Source: Dryocola sp032000125 (GTDB lineage Bacteria > Pseudomonadota > Gammaproteobacteria > Enterobacterales > Enterobacteriaceae). From it: a stretch of DNA of 64,000 nt. Positions 62,653 to 64,000 of this stretch are shown here, one piece after another. The translations under genes and the position numbers were made by a program. The number at the start of each line of letters is the position of its first letter. Within the stretch, counting starts at the first letter, position 1. The stretch is from contig DAMALH010000007.1 of the NCBI GenBank assembly GCA_032000125.1, positions 62,001 to 126,000 of the forward strand, in the 5' to 3' direction. The notes beneath the pieces are model-generated. The model was not told the DNA's origin. It made no database searches and saw only the letters and a program-made list of their open reading frames with translations.

Positions 62653-63360
62653 TTAGCTGTTTTGTGCCTGGCAAGCCCGCAGCACATAAGGGTTATGATT
62701 GCCCTGAACTTTAGCGATACGTTCGTCCCGCTCGCACTCCCAGGCGCTTACCGGGTATAGCTTGTTCCAGGCTTCGAAAAGCTGCGTCTGCTGGCGGGAC
62801 AGCCTTAGCTGATAGCGATCGCGCATGTAGAAGTAAGTGCGCGCAATGGCGCCGCGTGCGCGAGCCGGTGGCTCAGCAACCTTATCTTTAAAGTCGACCT
62901 TCATGGCGCACTGGCCGTACTGGCCCTCGCCCCCGTTCCACTGGCTGTACATAAAGTTATTGCGGTCGGCATTCACTTCTCCGACAGCGGGCTGCAGGTT
63001 ATGCATATCGCTTTCTATTTTGCGATAGACGGGATCTTTGCTGCAGGACTTTCGTCCGCCTTGCTGCCAGCACTGACGCTGGTGGCCGAACTGCCAGGCC
63101 GGCACCACGTGTTCCCATTCGATGCGCGTGGCGCGGTTTTCATTTTTACGTACCTTATAGCCGCACGATTTGAGATCGGGCACGCCTTTCTTACCTTGCC
63201 AGTTGATTTTGCATCCACAGTAGAAGTCGCCCGGCGCGTCGGCGTTCACTTTGACGCCGGCTTTTTTGGCCTGTGAGAAGCTGTTGATACCGGTGCTGAA
63301 AGCGGAAAAAGGGGAAAGGGCTGCAACAACTGCAACAGCCCAAAAATATTTGCGAGACAT
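62653..63360 (-). CDS. endA: periplasmic endonuclease I EndA
   Basis: 235 aa with a signal peptide (about 1-22). The His-Me-finger nuclease core contains TRIEWEHVVPAWQFG and later DMHNLQPAVGEVNADRNN, the metal-binding region. It cuts double-stranded DNA in the periplasm. Conserved cysteines (FYCGCKINW, KSCSKD) fit its disulfide dependence. Confidence 0.96.
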   Translation of the reverse strand: MSRKYFWAVAVVAALSPFSAFSTGINSFSQAKKAGVKVNADAPGDFYCGCKINWQGKKGVPDLKSCGYKVRKNENRATRIEWEHVVPAWQFGHQRQCWQQGGRKSCSKDPVYRKIESDMHNLQPAVGEVNADRNNFMYSQWNGGEGQYGQCAMKVDFKDKVAEPPARARGAIARTYFYMRDRYQLRLSRQQTQLFEAWNKLYPVSAWECERDERIAKVQGNHNPYVLRACQAQNS

Positions 63361-63450
63361 TTCCAGAATCCTTGCTAAAACCTGCCCGCACCCTACCTGA
63401 GGATTTATCCAGTTTCAATCAGCAGGAGCGGGAAACCTTAGGTTTGGTTT

Positions 63451-63966
63451 TTAACGACAGGCGGGCGTAAGTTCCGGTTTTAACAGGTCGCCGCAGCGCA
63501 CGCAGCGGTATTCAGATTCGCCGCGCAGCACTTTATTATGGCGGCGCAGGGTAAGCTGATGCAGCTGGCAGCGGCAGCGATAGGGAAAGGTATTCTTGCG
63601 AACGGACTGCACTTCAAACTGGTGCGTTCGGCGAGCGGGAACGCCGAGCACGGTTTCCATCATCCATTTCCATTCTTTGCCGTGCGGGGCCACGCGGCCA
63701 AAATGTTTCCAGACCAGAAGGTGGGCCAGCTCGTGCGGCACCACCTCGTCGATAAAAGCCTGCTGATTTTCCATCAGCAATACCGGGTTTAAACGGATTT
63801 CGTAGCTGTCCATCCATGCGGTGCCCGCGGCGGTGCCTCGTTGCTGATACACCAGTTTCGGTTCCGGATAGTTACGGCCTAAGTGCAAATTGGCCTGCTG
63901 CAGTTTTTCCCGCAGGCAACGCATAACGGCCTGCTGGACAGCAATGGGGAGTCGTGGGGATTTCAT
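63451..63966 (-). CDS. sprT: SprT-family zinc metalloprotease-like protein
   Basis: 171 aa, a few residues longer than E. coli SprT. The zinc motif HExxH is in VVPHELAHLLVWKHFG, and a C-terminal zinc-ribbon-like CxxC pair (YRCRCQ; YRCVRCG) is present. Function is not established in bacteria; the eukaryotic relative Spartan cleaves DNA-protein crosslinks. It precedes endA. The last 34 bases of the window are non-coding. Confidence 0.94.
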   Translation of the reverse strand: MKSPRLPIAVQQAVMRCLREKLQQANLHLGRNYPEPKLVYQQRGTAAGTAWMDSYEIRLNPVLLMENQQAFIDEVVPHELAHLLVWKHFGRVAPHGKEWKWMMETVLGVPARRTHQFEVQSVRKNTFPYRCRCQLHQLTLRRHNKVLRGESEYRCVRCGDLLKPELTPACR

Positions 63967-64000
63967 AACGGCAGAGGATAGAATGGGGCGGGGCGAGGTG

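Noticed and set aside
1..64000. CRISPR arrays, insertion sequences and rRNA genes
   Set aside because: No regularly spaced direct repeats, transposase frames or rRNA sequence were seen.

Overview
This window is a chromosomal segment of a gammaproteobacterium of the Enterobacteriaceae. Backbone gene order follows the E. coli K-12 3.1 Mb region: nudF-yqiB-cpdA-yqiA-parE / ygiN-mdaB / ygiW / parC-plsC-ftsP-ygiQ / dkgA-yqhD / yqhC / yghB / metC / exbBD / yghA on the left, and tRNA-Phe / speC / mltC-yggX-mutY / trmB-yggL / yggN / hemW-rdgB-yggU-yggT-yggS / yggR / ruvX-yqgE-gshB-rsmE-endA-sprT on the right. Protein lengths and motifs agree closely with my memory of the E. coli orthologues. The genus cannot be fixed from this (an Enterobacter/Kluyvera/Cedecea-like relative is plausible). 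The sequence is draft: a 10-N run interrupts gshB, and the flanks show that it hides no missing bases.

Region by region. 1-21 kb is conserved housekeeping: topoisomerase IV (parE, parC), cAMP phosphodiesterase, lysophosphatidate acyltransferase, aldehyde-detoxifying reductases with their AraC activator, methionine biosynthesis and TonB energisation. qseBC, which sits beside ygiW in E. coli, is absent here, but a PmrA/QseB-type direct repeat remains in front of ygiW. 21-31 kb is mixed accessory content: an orphan FucR-like regulator, three unrecognised genes, the aldo-keto reductase gpr, an HdeD-like membrane protein fused to a cysteine-peptidase-like domain, a YeaR/DUF1971 gene behind a sigma-54 promoter with three NorR-type sites, and a divergent glucuronate locus (uxuA / uxaC-GPH symporter).

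31-47 kb, ending at tRNA-Phe, is an AT-richer island. It holds a class II microcin-like cassette (double-glycine-type leader peptide, HlyD-family adaptor, C39-peptidase ABC exporter and one unknown protein). Next is a minimal four-gene chaperone/usher fimbrial operon. Then come two tandem copies of a three-gene regulatory cassette: a LuxR-type regulator divergent from a ToxR/CadC-like membrane transcription factor that is coupled to a FidL-like single-pass protein. This pair has the layout of VtrA/VtrC-type co-component sensors, and its duplication beside a surface-organelle operon is the most system-like feature of the window.

47-64 kb returns to backbone: polyamine synthesis, murein lytic transglycosylase, oxidative-damage repair, tRNA methylation, haem chaperone, nucleotide-pool sanitation, PLP homeostasis and glutathione synthesis. 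The main insertion is a hicAB pair whose toxin gene is broken while the antitoxin gene is intact.
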